Origin: an uncultured Actinomycetes bacterium
Lineage (GTDB): Bacteria > Actinomycetota > Acidimicrobiia > Acidimicrobiales > Microtrichaceae
Assembly: GCA_903873135.1 (NCBI GenBank)
Contig: CAIQNH010000045.1
Location: 1-48,141 of the forward strand
Length of the DNA stretch: 48,141 nucleotides
Direction of reading: 5' to 3'
Position numbers and translations under genes: made by a program. This document shows positions 23,798 through 31,678 of this stretch, piece by piece. Each line of letters starts with the position of its first letter. The stretch's first letter is position 1. The notes beneath the pieces were generated by a model that was not told where the DNA came from, searched no databases, and worked only from the letters and a program-made list of their open reading frames with translations.

Positions 23798-26437
23798 GTG
23801 CCGGACCGGATCGTCTTCGACTTCCCGCTCGACGAGTTCCAGCTCCGGGCGAACGCCGCGCTCGACGCCGGACGGAACGTGCTCGTGTCCGCGCCCACGG
23901 GCTCGGGCAAGACGGTGGTGGCGCACCACGCCGTGAACCTGGCCCTCGACGCCGGGAGACGGCTCGCCTACACCGCTCCGATCAAGGCCCTCAGCAACCA
24001 GGTCCACCGGGACCTCGTGGCGCAGCTGGGTCCCGGCTCGGTCGGCCTGCTGACCGGGGACCGGTCGATCCGTCCCGATGCACCCGTGGTGGTCATGACG
24101 ACCGAGGTGCTGCGGAACATGGTCTACGCCAGGTCGTCGTGGCTCGACGACCTGGCCTGGATCGTCCTCGACGAGGTGCACTTCCTGCAGGACGCCTACC
24201 GCGGCCAGGTGTGGGAGGAGGTGCTCATCCACGCGCCGTCGAGCATCGGCGCGGTCTGTCTCTCGGCGACCGTCTCCAACTCCGCCGAACTGGGGGCGTG
24301 GATCGAGAGCCTGCGCGGACCGACCGAGGTCGTCACCAGCCACCGGCGCCCGGTGAGCCTCGAGACCCTCTACATGGTGGGCGACCGCAGCGCCCCGCAG
24401 GACCACCTGGTTCCGGTGCTGGTCGACGGGGCCCCGAACGAGGTGGGCCGGCGCTTCGACGTGGACCGCGACCGGGACCGACGATCCCCGGGTCGTGGCC
24501 GTGACCGTCGCTTCCGGACACCGCGTCGGGTCGAGGTGGTGGAGCGGCTCGCTGCCGAGGACCTGCTCCCGGGGATCACGTTCATCTTCAGCCGGGCCGC
24601 GTGCGACGACGCCGCGAGGGCCTGCCTCGACGCCGGGGTGCGGCTCACCGAACCCGAGGAGCGTCGGGCCATCCGGTCCCTCCTCGAGCAGCACACCGCC
24701 GAGCTGTCCGATGCCGACCTGGACGTCCTCGGGTACGACACCTGGGCCGCAGCGCTGGAGCAGGGTGTCGCTCCCCACCACGCAGGGATGGTGCCGGCGT
24801 TCCGCGAGGCGGTGGAGGCCTGCTTCGTCCGGGGCCTCGTGAAGATGGTCTTCGCGACCGAGACGCTCGCGTTGGGCATCAACATGCCGGCCCGATCGGT
24901 AGTGCTCGAACGCCTGACACGTTTCACCGGCGAGCACCACGAGTTCCTGACCCCGGCGACCTTCACCCAGCTCACGGGTCGGGCCGGTCGACGAGGACTG
25001 GACGAGCACGGCGTGGCGGTCGTGCTGTGGTCGCCGTTCGTCGGGTTCGACCAGGTGGCAGGCCTGGCTGCGAGCCGGGACTACACGCTCACGTCCGCCT
25101 TCCGCCCCACGTACAACATGACGGCGAACCTGGTGCTGCGCTACAGCCGGGAGGAGGCCGACTCCGTCATCGGTCGGAGCTTCGCCCAGTTCCAGTCGGA
25201 CCGGGCGACGGTCCGGATCCGTTCGGCGCTGGAGGAGGCTCGCAGCCGGTTGGTCGAGCCCGAGGGCCCGGACGCCACCACGGCCGACGAGTACCTCGAA
25301 CTGGAGCAGGCCGTGCGCCGGGAACGTCGTCGTCGTCGCAGCCCACGCCACCAGGTGCTCGAGTCGCTGGCCCGACTGGTGCCCGGTGACGTGGTGGAGC
25401 GGACCGACGGCCGTGACCGCTCGAGCCTGGTCGTCCTCACGGTGGCCAACCGCCGGGGAGGCGCCGTCCGGGTCCGGGCGTGCAACCCACGCGGTCGGCC
25501 GGTCCAGCTGCACCAGCACAACGTCCGCTCGCCGCTCGTGGTGGTCGGACGCGTCGACCTGCCGGTGCCGTACCGGCCCGACGACGAGCGGTACCGGCGC
25601 CGGGTCGGTCGCCTGCTCGCAGAGGTGCGTCCGGACCGGTCCGACCGCCGGCGGCGGCGTCCGTCCGGTGACGAGCGCTCCGAGGAGCTCCGTCGACTCG
25701 AGGACCAGCTCCGGTCGCACCCACTGCACCGCCGACCCGACCGCGACGAGCTGCTGCGCGCTGCTCGACAGCGGGCGGAGGACCGGGCCGAGGTGGCGCG
25801 CCTCGAGGCGCGTCTGGGCCGGCGGGGTGGTGGCCTCGTCGATCGGTTCGAGTCGATGGTCGGCCTGCTGGAGGAGCTCGGCTACGTCGACGGCTGGGCG
25901 CTGACCCCCGAGGGTGAGCGGCTCCGTCGGACGTACCACGAGTGCGACCTGCTGGTGTGCGAGGCCGTGCGCGTCGGGCTCCTCGACGACCTCGACGGCC
26001 CGTCCGTCGCCGCGGTGGCCAGCTGCTTCGTCTACGAGCACCGCAGCGGCGAACCGCCGCCGCCGTCGTTCCCGACCGCCGAGGTGGCCGAGCGAGTGGC
26101 CCGACTGGTGGAACTCAGCCGGTCGCTGGGCACACGGGAGCGGGCCGCCCGGGTGCCGGAGACCCGGGCGGTGGATCCGGGCTTCGCCTCCATGGCGTAC
26201 GCCTGGGCCTCGGGCGTGCCGTTGGCCCAGGTCCTCGAGGAGGAGACGACCGGAGGTGACTTCGTCCGGACGGTCCGCATGCTGGTCGACCTGCTCCGGC
26301 AGTTGGCGGGGAGCGCGTCGTCGCCCACCACGCGAGCCGTGATGCGCTCGGCGGTCGACTCGCTCGAGCGCGGCGTGGTCGATCCGGAACCCGGCGACGA
26401 GGACGATCCGCTGCCTGCACACGTGGACGGGTCGTGA
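23798..26437 (+). CDS. helY: Ski2/Mtr4-like DEAD/H-box RNA helicase
   Basis: An 879-residue superfamily 2 helicase of the HelY/Ski2 group, the same gene that follows tatC in mycobacteria. Walker A is PTGSGKT (about residues 32-38), the DEVH box LDEVHFL, motif III LSAT, and motif VI QLTGRAGRRG. The C-terminal 350 residues hold an Arg-rich insertion and the DSHCT-type helical domain (QVLEEETTGGDFVRTVRML near the end). It probably unwinds structured RNA, perhaps with RNA decay enzymes; direct evidence for that is lacking. GTG start, 15 nt after tatC. Confidence 0.93.
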   Translation: MPDRIVFDFPLDEFQLRANAALDAGRNVLVSAPTGSGKTVVAHHAVNLALDAGRRLAYTAPIKALSNQVHRDLVAQLGPGSVGLLTGDRSIRPDAPVVVMTTEVLRNMVYARSSWLDDLAWIVLDEVHFLQDAYRGQVWEEVLIHAPSSIGAVCLSATVSNSAELGAWIESLRGPTEVVTSHRRPVSLETLYMVGDRSAPQDHLVPVLVDGAPNEVGRRFDVDRDRDRRSPGRGRDRRFRTPRRVEVVERLAAEDLLPGITFIFSRAACDDAARACLDAGVRLTEPEERRAIRSLLEQHTAELSDADLDVLGYDTWAAALEQGVAPHHAGMVPAFREAVEACFVRGLVKMVFATETLALGINMPARSVVLERLTRFTGEHHEFLTPATFTQLTGRAGRRGLDEHGVAVVLWSPFVGFDQVAGLAASRDYTLTSAFRPTYNMTANLVLRYSREEADSVIGRSFAQFQSDRATVRIRSALEEARSRLVEPEGPDATTADEYLELEQAVRRERRRRRSPRHQVLESLARLVPGDVVERTDGRDRSSLVVLTVANRRGGAVRVRACNPRGRPVQLHQHNVRSPLVVVGRVDLPVPYRPDDERYRRRVGRLLAEVRPDRSDRRRRRPSGDERSEELRRLEDQLRSHPLHRRPDRDELLRAARQRAEDRAEVARLEARLGRRGGGLVDRFESMVGLLEELGYVDGWALTPEGERLRRTYHECDLLVCEAVRVGLLDDLDGPSVAAVASCFVYEHRSGEPPPPSFPTAEVAERVARLVELSRSLGTRERAARVPETRAVDPGFASMAYAWASGVPLAQVLEEETTGGDFVRTVRMLVDLLRQLAGSASSPTTRAVMRSAVDSLERGVVDPEPGDEDDPLPAHVDGS

Positions 26438-27129
26438 CGATCCGCCGCGGTGAGGCGTGGGGGAGCGAGGGGTCCCCTGACGACGTGGCGGGGGTCGCCG
26501 GGAGCGACGCCTCGCTCGCCCGACTCGTCGCCGGGTCGCGCGCCACGGCGGGTGCGAGCCCGGCGGGTCCGTTCCTCCTGACCGGCGGCGACCTCCACCG
26601 CACCCTGGGGGCTCCCCGTCCGGATCCGGAGCGGACGGTCGTCCACCGGTTCGACTGCGACGTGGTCTCCGGCACGGCGACCACCGACGACGGTGCGCCG
26701 CTGGAGCTCCTCGCGGTGGCACACGTGCTCGGACTCCCGCTCGCCCGTGGGTTCGCCCGACGTCGCGGGCGCCCGGGGCGGGTGGTGCCGGCCGAGGACG
26801 TGCTCGCAGCGCTGTGGAACGGCCCGTCGTTCGTGGCGGCCAACGCCGCCTTCGTCGGCGACGCCAACCTGGGCCCCCGCGCGCATCCGGGCGACGGCCT
26901 GCTGGACGTCTCGTGCGGATCCATGGATCGACGCGACCGTCGGACGGCCCGGGCCCGGATGCTCGTGGGGGCCCACCTGCCGCACCCGGGTGTCGTCGAC
27001 GTCCGCACCCGCTCGTGGGCATCGCCGCCGGGAGTCCGCTACCTGCTGGTGTCCGACGGGCTCGAGCTGGGTGTGTGCCGTGACATCCGTCTCGTCGTGC
27101 TGAGCGACGCCGTCCTGGTCGCCGTCTGA
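26434..27129 (+). CDS. Orphan diacylglycerol-kinase accessory (YegS C-terminal-like) domain protein
   Basis: A 231-residue protein. The segment AANAAFVGDANLGPRAHPGD followed by GLLDV, and later GAHLPHPGVVDVRTR, match the pattern of the C-terminal domain of lipid kinases such as YegS and DgkB (NG..YGGG..APDA..DDGLLDV, then a HP.V motif). The N-terminal catalytic domain with the GGDGT motif is absent, so it should not be a kinase by itself. It may bind lipid or nucleotide, or be the remnant of a kinase. The GTG overlaps the helicase stop (GTGA). The assignment rests on motif memory and needs a profile search. Confidence 0.55.
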   Translation: MTIRRGEAWGSEGSPDDVAGVAGSDASLARLVAGSRATAGASPAGPFLLTGGDLHRTLGAPRPDPERTVVHRFDCDVVSGTATTDDGAPLELLAVAHVLGLPLARGFARRRGRPGRVVPAEDVLAALWNGPSFVAANAAFVGDANLGPRAHPGDGLLDVSCGSMDRRDRRTARARMLVGAHLPHPGVVDVRTRSWASPPGVRYLLVSDGLELGVCRDIRLVVLSDAVLVAV

Positions 27130-27200
27130 GCCGGCCCTTCCCTGCGTGGCCGGAGGCTGCGAGGTGGGGTGGCTGGTCCCGGACGGGCTGAAACGCGAGC

Positions 27201-27893
27201 ATGTCGGTGGTGACGACGTCGAGCATGTCCCCCGAGGTCGAGGAGGGCGACTCCCCCGAGCGTCGGCGCACCCGGCTGGTCGCGGTCGGCATCCTCGGCG
27301 CCGGCGTCCTCCTCGTGATCGTCGGCCTCGTGGTCGCTCGGTCGGGGTCGCGGGCCGAGCCGGACTGGGCCGGGACGGTGCTGGGTGACCCGGCGGTCCT
27401 GCCCGACGTGACCCTGACCGACACCGACGGACGCCCGTACAACCTCCGGGCCGACTCCGCGGGGACGACGACGATCCTGATGTTCGGCTACACCTCGTGC
27501 CCGGACGTCTGTCCGATCAACCTGGCCAGCCTCGACGCCGCGCTCGACCAGCTCGGCCCGAACCGGAGCTCGTCGGTCCGGGTGGTGTTCGTCACGGTGG
27601 ACCCCGACCGGGACACGCCCGAGGTCGTGCGGTCGTACCTCGACCGGTTCGACGTCGACTTCGTGGGGTTGCGTGGCGAACCGGCGGAGCTCCGCGCCGC
27701 ACAGGAGGGCGTCGGTGTGGAACGGGCGGTGGCCGGCGCACCCGGTGACCCGAGCGGCGAGGTCGGCCACGCCTCGGCGATGTTCGTGTTCGGACCCGAC
27801 GGCGAGGCCCACATCGCGTACTCCTTCGGGACCCGACAGGCCGACTGGACCCGCGACCTCCCGAAGCTCCTGGACGGCGAGGTGCCGGTGTGA
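27201..27893 (+). CDS. SCO1/SenC copper-binding thioredoxin-fold protein
   Basis: A 230-residue membrane-anchored thioredoxin-like protein. One transmembrane helix (about residues 26-46) is followed by the SCO domain with CPDVCP (Cys100, Cys104) and the third copper ligand His190 in VGHASAM. SCO proteins deliver copper to, or reduce cysteines of, the CuA site of cytochrome c oxidase on the outer side of the membrane. The first ATG is used; a second ATG at 27225 would remove eight residues. It leads a cassette with a PCuAC-type chaperone and CtaG, joined by 4-nt overlaps. Confidence 0.92.
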   Translation: MSVVTTSSMSPEVEEGDSPERRRTRLVAVGILGAGVLLVIVGLVVARSGSRAEPDWAGTVLGDPAVLPDVTLTDTDGRPYNLRADSAGTTTILMFGYTSCPDVCPINLASLDAALDQLGPNRSSSVRVVFVTVDPDRDTPEVVRSYLDRFDVDFVGLRGEPAELRAAQEGVGVERAVAGAPGDPSGEVGHASAMFVFGPDGEAHIAYSFGTRQADWTRDLPKLLDGEVPV

Positions 27894-28438
27894 GCGGCAG
27901 CGCCGAGCCCCACGACGGTGACGTCGTCACCGACGAGGGCGCCGGGCGAGCGGGCGGCGCCGGACGGGGGAGCCGCATCGCCGTCGGCCTGGCCGTCACG
28001 GTGGTGGCCCTGGTCGCCGGTGCCGGCCTGTGGACGTTCGCCAGTGCCGGGAGCGAGGACGACCCGCCCGGCCTCGCCGTCACCGGGGCGCGATCCGGCG
28101 AGCGGGTCGGGACCACCCTCGCGGTCTACCTGGACGTGACCAACGACGGGGGCGCCGACCGACTCCTCCGGGCGACGTCCCCCGTGGCCGACCGCGCGCT
28201 GGTCCACGGGACCGACGTCGCCGGTGGCATGCGCACCTCCGAGGGCCTGGAGGTGCCGGCGGGAGCGACGGTCCTCCTGTCTCCCGGAGGTGACCACCTG
28301 ATGCTCGAGGGCGTCGGCGAGCGGCTCGAACCGGGCGACGTGTTCCCGCTGGACCTCGAGTTCGAGCGGACCGGGACGCTGCAGGTGGAGGTCCGCGTGG
28401 TGCCCCTCGAGTCGCTCGTCGAGGAGGGGCCGTCGTGA
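27890..28438 (+). CDS. PCuAC-type copper chaperone, membrane-anchored
   Basis: A 182-residue protein with a hydrophilic N-terminus, one transmembrane segment (about residues 30-50) and a cupredoxin-like domain. The copper motif of PCuAC is visible: His106, Met114, then exactly 21 residues to His136-x-Met138. The first gap is 7 residues instead of the usual 10. PCuAC proteins carry Cu(I) outside the membrane and hand it to SCO and the CuA centre. It sits between SCO1 and CtaG with GTGA overlaps on both sides, consistent with a single assembly pathway. Confidence 0.85.
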   Translation: MSGSAEPHDGDVVTDEGAGRAGGAGRGSRIAVGLAVTVVALVAGAGLWTFASAGSEDDPPGLAVTGARSGERVGTTLAVYLDVTNDGGADRLLRATSPVADRALVHGTDVAGGMRTSEGLEVPAGATVLLSPGGDHLMLEGVGERLEPGDVFPLDLEFERTGTLQVEVRVVPLESLVEEGPS

Positions 28439-29331
28439 GGTGGTGGTGCGTCGCCGTCGACGAACCCTGGAGCTGGACACCCCGCCCGTACCTGGGCGTC
28501 TGGGTGCTCTGCCTGGGCCTCGCTGTCGCCTACGCACTGTCCGTCCGCCGACGTCGCCGGGCGGTGTCAGGTGACCCCGCAGGGGCCCAGGACGTGGTCT
28601 CCGGACGTCAGGTGCTCTGGTTCGTGCTCGGCGTGGTGTTCCTCTGGGTCGCCTCCGACTGGCCGGTCGGCAGCCTGGGCGCCGGCTACCTCGCCTCGGT
28701 CCACATGCTCCAGTACATGCTCTACACCCTCGCGGCGGCACCCCTGCTCCTGCTGGGGACTCCGGAGTGGATGTTCGAGCGCCTCCTCCGGCGGACGCAC
28801 CTCCGGGGAGTCGTCGGGGCCCTGTCACGACCGCTCGTCGCCGCCGTGCTGTTCAACGTGGTGCTGATCGCCACCCACGCACCGGTCACGGTCGACACGC
28901 TCCGGACGACCCAGGTCGGGAACTTCACGCTGGACATGATCTGGCTCGGCTCCGGATTCCTGCTGTGGCTGCCGGTGGTGAGCCCCGTCCGGGAGTTCCG
29001 GGCCCGGTCCGCTGCAGCCAGGATCGTCTACCTCTTCTGCGCCGCAGCACTGATCCCCATGATCCCGGGTGGGTTCGTGGCCTTCTCGCCGCAGCCCCTG
29101 TACGGGACCTACGAGCTGGCCCCCCGGCTCGGCCCCGAGGGCCCGTCGGCGCTGGGGGACCAGCAGTTCGCCGGGGTGCTCATGAAGGTCGGCAACGTCC
29201 CGATCATCTGGGCGGTGATGGCCGTCATCTGGTTCCGCTGGTACGACGCCGAGCAGCGCTCGAGCCGGCGGCGCCGGGAGGTGCGGAACCTCGTCCCGTC
29301 GGGTACCGCCCCGCCGGGGACGGCGGAGTGA
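28435..29331 (+). CDS. ctaG: Cytochrome c oxidase assembly protein CtaG (caa3 type)
   Basis: A 298-residue membrane protein with about seven transmembrane segments, of the caa3-CtaG family found in Bacillus and actinobacteria. It differs from the Cox11-type CtaG. Conserved-looking features are SVHMLQYMLYTLAAAPLLLL, the THAPV segment, WLPVVSP and a His/Met-rich loop, plausible copper ligands. It supports formation of the copper centres of the heme-copper oxidase. It ends the SCO1-PCuAC-CtaG cassette; the oxidase subunits themselves are outside the window. GTG overlaps the upstream stop. Confidence 0.88.
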   Translation: MRWWCVAVDEPWSWTPRPYLGVWVLCLGLAVAYALSVRRRRRAVSGDPAGAQDVVSGRQVLWFVLGVVFLWVASDWPVGSLGAGYLASVHMLQYMLYTLAAAPLLLLGTPEWMFERLLRRTHLRGVVGALSRPLVAAVLFNVVLIATHAPVTVDTLRTTQVGNFTLDMIWLGSGFLLWLPVVSPVREFRARSAAARIVYLFCAAALIPMIPGGFVAFSPQPLYGTYELAPRLGPEGPSALGDQQFAGVLMKVGNVPIIWAVMAVIWFRWYDAEQRSSRRRREVRNLVPSGTAPPGTAE

Positions 29332-29334
29332 GCC

Positions 29335-30336
29335 GTGCTGGCCTGGCACCTGGACGCTGAGCACTCGGACCACCGGTTCGGCGAGGTCCCGGACCCCGTG
29401 CCCGGACCGGGCGACGTCCGGTTGTCGGTGGTCACCTCGGCCCTCAACCACATGGACCACTGGCTCACCGTCGGCCGACCCCGGCCGCCGTCGTTCCCGC
29501 ACGTGCCGGGGTGCGACGTCGCCGGGATCGTCGAGTCGCTCGGCCCGGGGGTGACGACCTGGGCCGTCGGCGACGAGGTCGTCGTGAACGCCGCGGTCGT
29601 GCCCGAGGCGGCGCTGTCCCGGGGGGTCGACTCCGTGCTCGACCCGGGTCTGCAGATCCTCGGCGAGCACCGCTGGGGCGGCCACGGTGCGTTGTGCGTG
29701 GTGCCGGCCCACCAGCTCGCGCGCCGTCCCAAGGGGCGGACGTGGGTGGAGGCGGCGACCTACCCGGTGTGCTCCACCACTGCGTGGCGGATGCTGCGGC
29801 GGGGCCGCCTCGAGGCGGGAGAGCGGGTGCTGGTGACGGGGATCGGCGGCGGGTTCGCCACGGCGGCGTTCTGCCTGGCCCGGCACCTGGGGGCCGAGGT
29901 GCACGTGACGTCCCGGGACCCGGCCAAACGGCGCCGGGCGCTGGAGCTCGGGGCGGCCGGGGCGCACGACTCCTCGGAACCACTGCCGGTCCAGGTCGAC
30001 GTGGTCGTCGAGAGCATCGGGCCGGCGGTCTGGGACCACGTGGTCAGGGCCCTGCGGCCCGGGGGGCGGCTCCTGGTCTGCGGCGGCACCTCCGGACCCA
30101 CCGTCGAGCTCGACCTGCCGAGGCTGTTCTACAAGCAGCTCGAGATCATCGGGGCGAGCTGCGGCTCCCAGGAGGAGTTCTCGGACGTGACGAGGTTCCT
30201 CGAGGAGGGCCTCGAGGTCGTGGTCGACGGCGTGTACCCGCTCGAGCGCTACCCGGAGGCGCTCCAGCGTCTCCGAGCGGGTGAGCAGGTCGGAAAACTG
30301 GTCCTCGAGCACACGAAGGGCGGCACCCCGGCCTAG
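29335..30336 (+). CDS. MDR-family NAD(P)H-dependent oxidoreductase (quinone-reductase-like)
   Basis: A 333-residue medium-chain dehydrogenase/reductase. The N-terminal GroES-like domain has PHVPGCDVAGIVESLG, and the Rossmann domain has VTGIGGGFATAA followed by the basic TSRDPAKRRRA, which favours NADPH. The four-cysteine structural zinc lobe of classical alcohol dehydrogenases is absent and the catalytic zinc ligands are not clear, so it is closer to quinone or enoyl reductases. Substrate unknown. GTG begins 3 nt after ctaG. Its TAG stop doubles as the start of the tatA -10 element. Confidence 0.82.
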   Translation: MLAWHLDAEHSDHRFGEVPDPVPGPGDVRLSVVTSALNHMDHWLTVGRPRPPSFPHVPGCDVAGIVESLGPGVTTWAVGDEVVVNAAVVPEAALSRGVDSVLDPGLQILGEHRWGGHGALCVVPAHQLARRPKGRTWVEAATYPVCSTTAWRMLRRGRLEAGERVLVTGIGGGFATAAFCLARHLGAEVHVTSRDPAKRRRALELGAAGAHDSSEPLPVQVDVVVESIGPAVWDHVVRALRPGGRLLVCGGTSGPTVELDLPRLFYKQLEIIGASCGSQEEFSDVTRFLEEGLEVVVDGVYPLERYPEALQRLRAGEQVGKLVLEHTKGGTPA

Positions 30337-30339
30337 GCT
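30334..30339 (+). promoter_or_regulatory. Leaderless -10 (TAGGCT) for tatA, sharing a stop codon
   Basis: TAGGCT ends 6 nt before the GTG at 30346. Its first three bases are the stop codon of the upstream oxidoreductase gene. Confidence 0.6.
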
Positions 30340-30345
30340 GGTGAC

Positions 30346-30513
30346 GTGTTCAACGGACCGGAGATCTGGATCATCGTCATCGTGCTGCTCGTCCTCTTCG
30401 GAGGGAGCCAGCTTCCGAAGCTCGCCCGGAGTCTGGGCGAGGCCCAGAAGGAGCTGAAGAAGGGCATGAAGGACGGCGACGCCAGCACCGAACAGGCCAC
30501 CGAACAGACCTGA
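30346..30513 (+). CDS. tatA: Twin-arginine translocase protein TatA
   Basis: A 55-residue protein, short but complete. One transmembrane helix (about residues 5-18) ends in LFGGSQLPKLARSLGEA, the Phe-Gly hinge and amphipathic helix of TatA, then a charged tail. TatA multimers form the pore or membrane-thinning patch that lets folded proteins cross. It is encoded 7 kb away from tatB-tatC, as in many actinobacteria where the Tat genes are split. GTG start with a leaderless promoter; the next gene begins 1 nt after its stop. Confidence 0.88.
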   Translation: MFNGPEIWIIVIVLLVLFGGSQLPKLARSLGEAQKELKKGMKDGDASTEQATEQT

Positions 30514-30514
30514 G

Positions 30515-31645
30515 GTGGCCGACGCCCTGCACCTGGTGCGGGACCGGGTCGTCGGTCGCGCCCCCCAGCTCGTGGAGGTGAGCCACGAGATCTGGGACCA
30601 CCCGGAGCTCTGCTTCGAGGAGCACCGCGCCCACGACCTCCTGGTGCGCACCCTCGCCGACGCCGGTGTCGACGTGACCCCGTCGGCCCACGGACTCGAC
30701 ACGGCGTTCGTCGCCGAGGCCGGCTCCGAGGGCCCCACGGTCGCCGTGCTGTGCGAGTACGACGCCCTGCCCGGCATCGGTCACGCGTGCGGGCACAACG
30801 TGATCGCTGCTGCGGGCCTGGGGGCGGGTCTGGCGCTCGCCACGCTGGCCGACGAGCTGGGCGGGCGGGTACGGATCATCGGGACGCCGGCCGAGGAGGG
30901 AGGCGGCGGCAAGGAGTTCCTGATCCGGGCCGGGGCCTTCGACGGCGTCGACGCAGCCGTGATGGTCCACCCCGCCGACCGGGACCTGCCCACGATGGAG
31001 GCCATCGCCGTGCACCAGGTGCACGCCACGTACCACGGGCGGGCGGCGCACGCCGCGGCCGCACCGCACCAGGGCCGGAACGCGCTCGACGCAGCGGTCC
31101 TCGGGTACGTCAACGTGGCGGCCCTGCGTCAGCACATCGAGTCCCACCAACGACTCCACGGCGTGTTCACCGACGGCGGCGCCAAGCCGAACATCGTCCC
31201 GGACCGGGCCGCGACCCACTGGTACGTCAGGTCGGGGACCTCGGCGAGCCTGGGTGAGCTCGAACCGCGGGTGGAGGCCTGCCTCCGGGCGGGTGCCGAC
31301 GCCGCCGGGTGCGAGGTCGACCTCGAGTGGGTCGATCCCGCCTACGACGAGATGGTGCACGACGACTGGCTCCTGGCGCGCTACGCCCACCACGCCGCAG
31401 CGCTGGACCGGCCGCTCGAGGACCCGGAGATCGACGGTCCGGTGGTGGGATCGACCGACATGGGCAACGTGAGCCACCGGGTGCCGTCGATCCACCCGAT
31501 GGTGGCCGTGGCCCCCAGGGGGGTGCCGATCCACACCCCCGAGTTCGCCACCCACGCCCGCTCGGCCGCCGGTGACCGGGCCGCCGTGGACGGTGCGGTC
31601 CTCCTGGCGGCCACCGCTGTGGACCGCTGGCTCCGAGATCGCTGA
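30515..31645 (+). CDS. M20-family metallo-amidohydrolase
   Basis: A 376-residue zinc amidohydrolase of the M20D type (aminoacylase/AbgB/PM20D2-like). Metal and catalytic motifs are seen in order: CEYDALPGIGHACGH, TPAEEGGGGK, VHPADRD and a late His/Glu-rich part (STDMGNVSHRVPSIH). A dimerisation domain lies between about residues 175 and 290 with HGRAAHAAAAPHQGRNALDA. It probably removes an acyl or amino acid group from a small N-acyl compound or dipeptide; the substrate is not readable. It is directly downstream of tatA and likely shares its transcript. No signal peptide is visible. Confidence 0.87.
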   Translation: MADALHLVRDRVVGRAPQLVEVSHEIWDHPELCFEEHRAHDLLVRTLADAGVDVTPSAHGLDTAFVAEAGSEGPTVAVLCEYDALPGIGHACGHNVIAAAGLGAGLALATLADELGGRVRIIGTPAEEGGGGKEFLIRAGAFDGVDAAVMVHPADRDLPTMEAIAVHQVHATYHGRAAHAAAAPHQGRNALDAAVLGYVNVAALRQHIESHQRLHGVFTDGGAKPNIVPDRAATHWYVRSGTSASLGELEPRVEACLRAGADAAGCEVDLEWVDPAYDEMVHDDWLLARYAHHAAALDRPLEDPEIDGPVVGSTDMGNVSHRVPSIHPMVAVAPRGVPIHTPEFATHARSAAGDRAAVDGAVLLAATAVDRWLRDR

Positions 31646-31664
31646 TCGCGGGCCTGCGCCGATC

Positions 31665-31670
31665 TAGTCT
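31665..31670 (+). promoter_or_regulatory. Leaderless -10 (TAGTCT) for the ThyX-like gene
   Basis: TAGTCT ends 8 nt before the ATG at 31679. Confidence 0.55.
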
Positions 31671-31678
31671 CGCTGCCG

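Noticed and set aside
22297-27442. A 1744-codon open frame on the minus strand across tatB, tatC and the helicase
   Set aside because: It is antisense to clearly functional genes, and the translation is low-complexity His/Arg/Gly/Pro with no domain. Such frames are common at this GC content.
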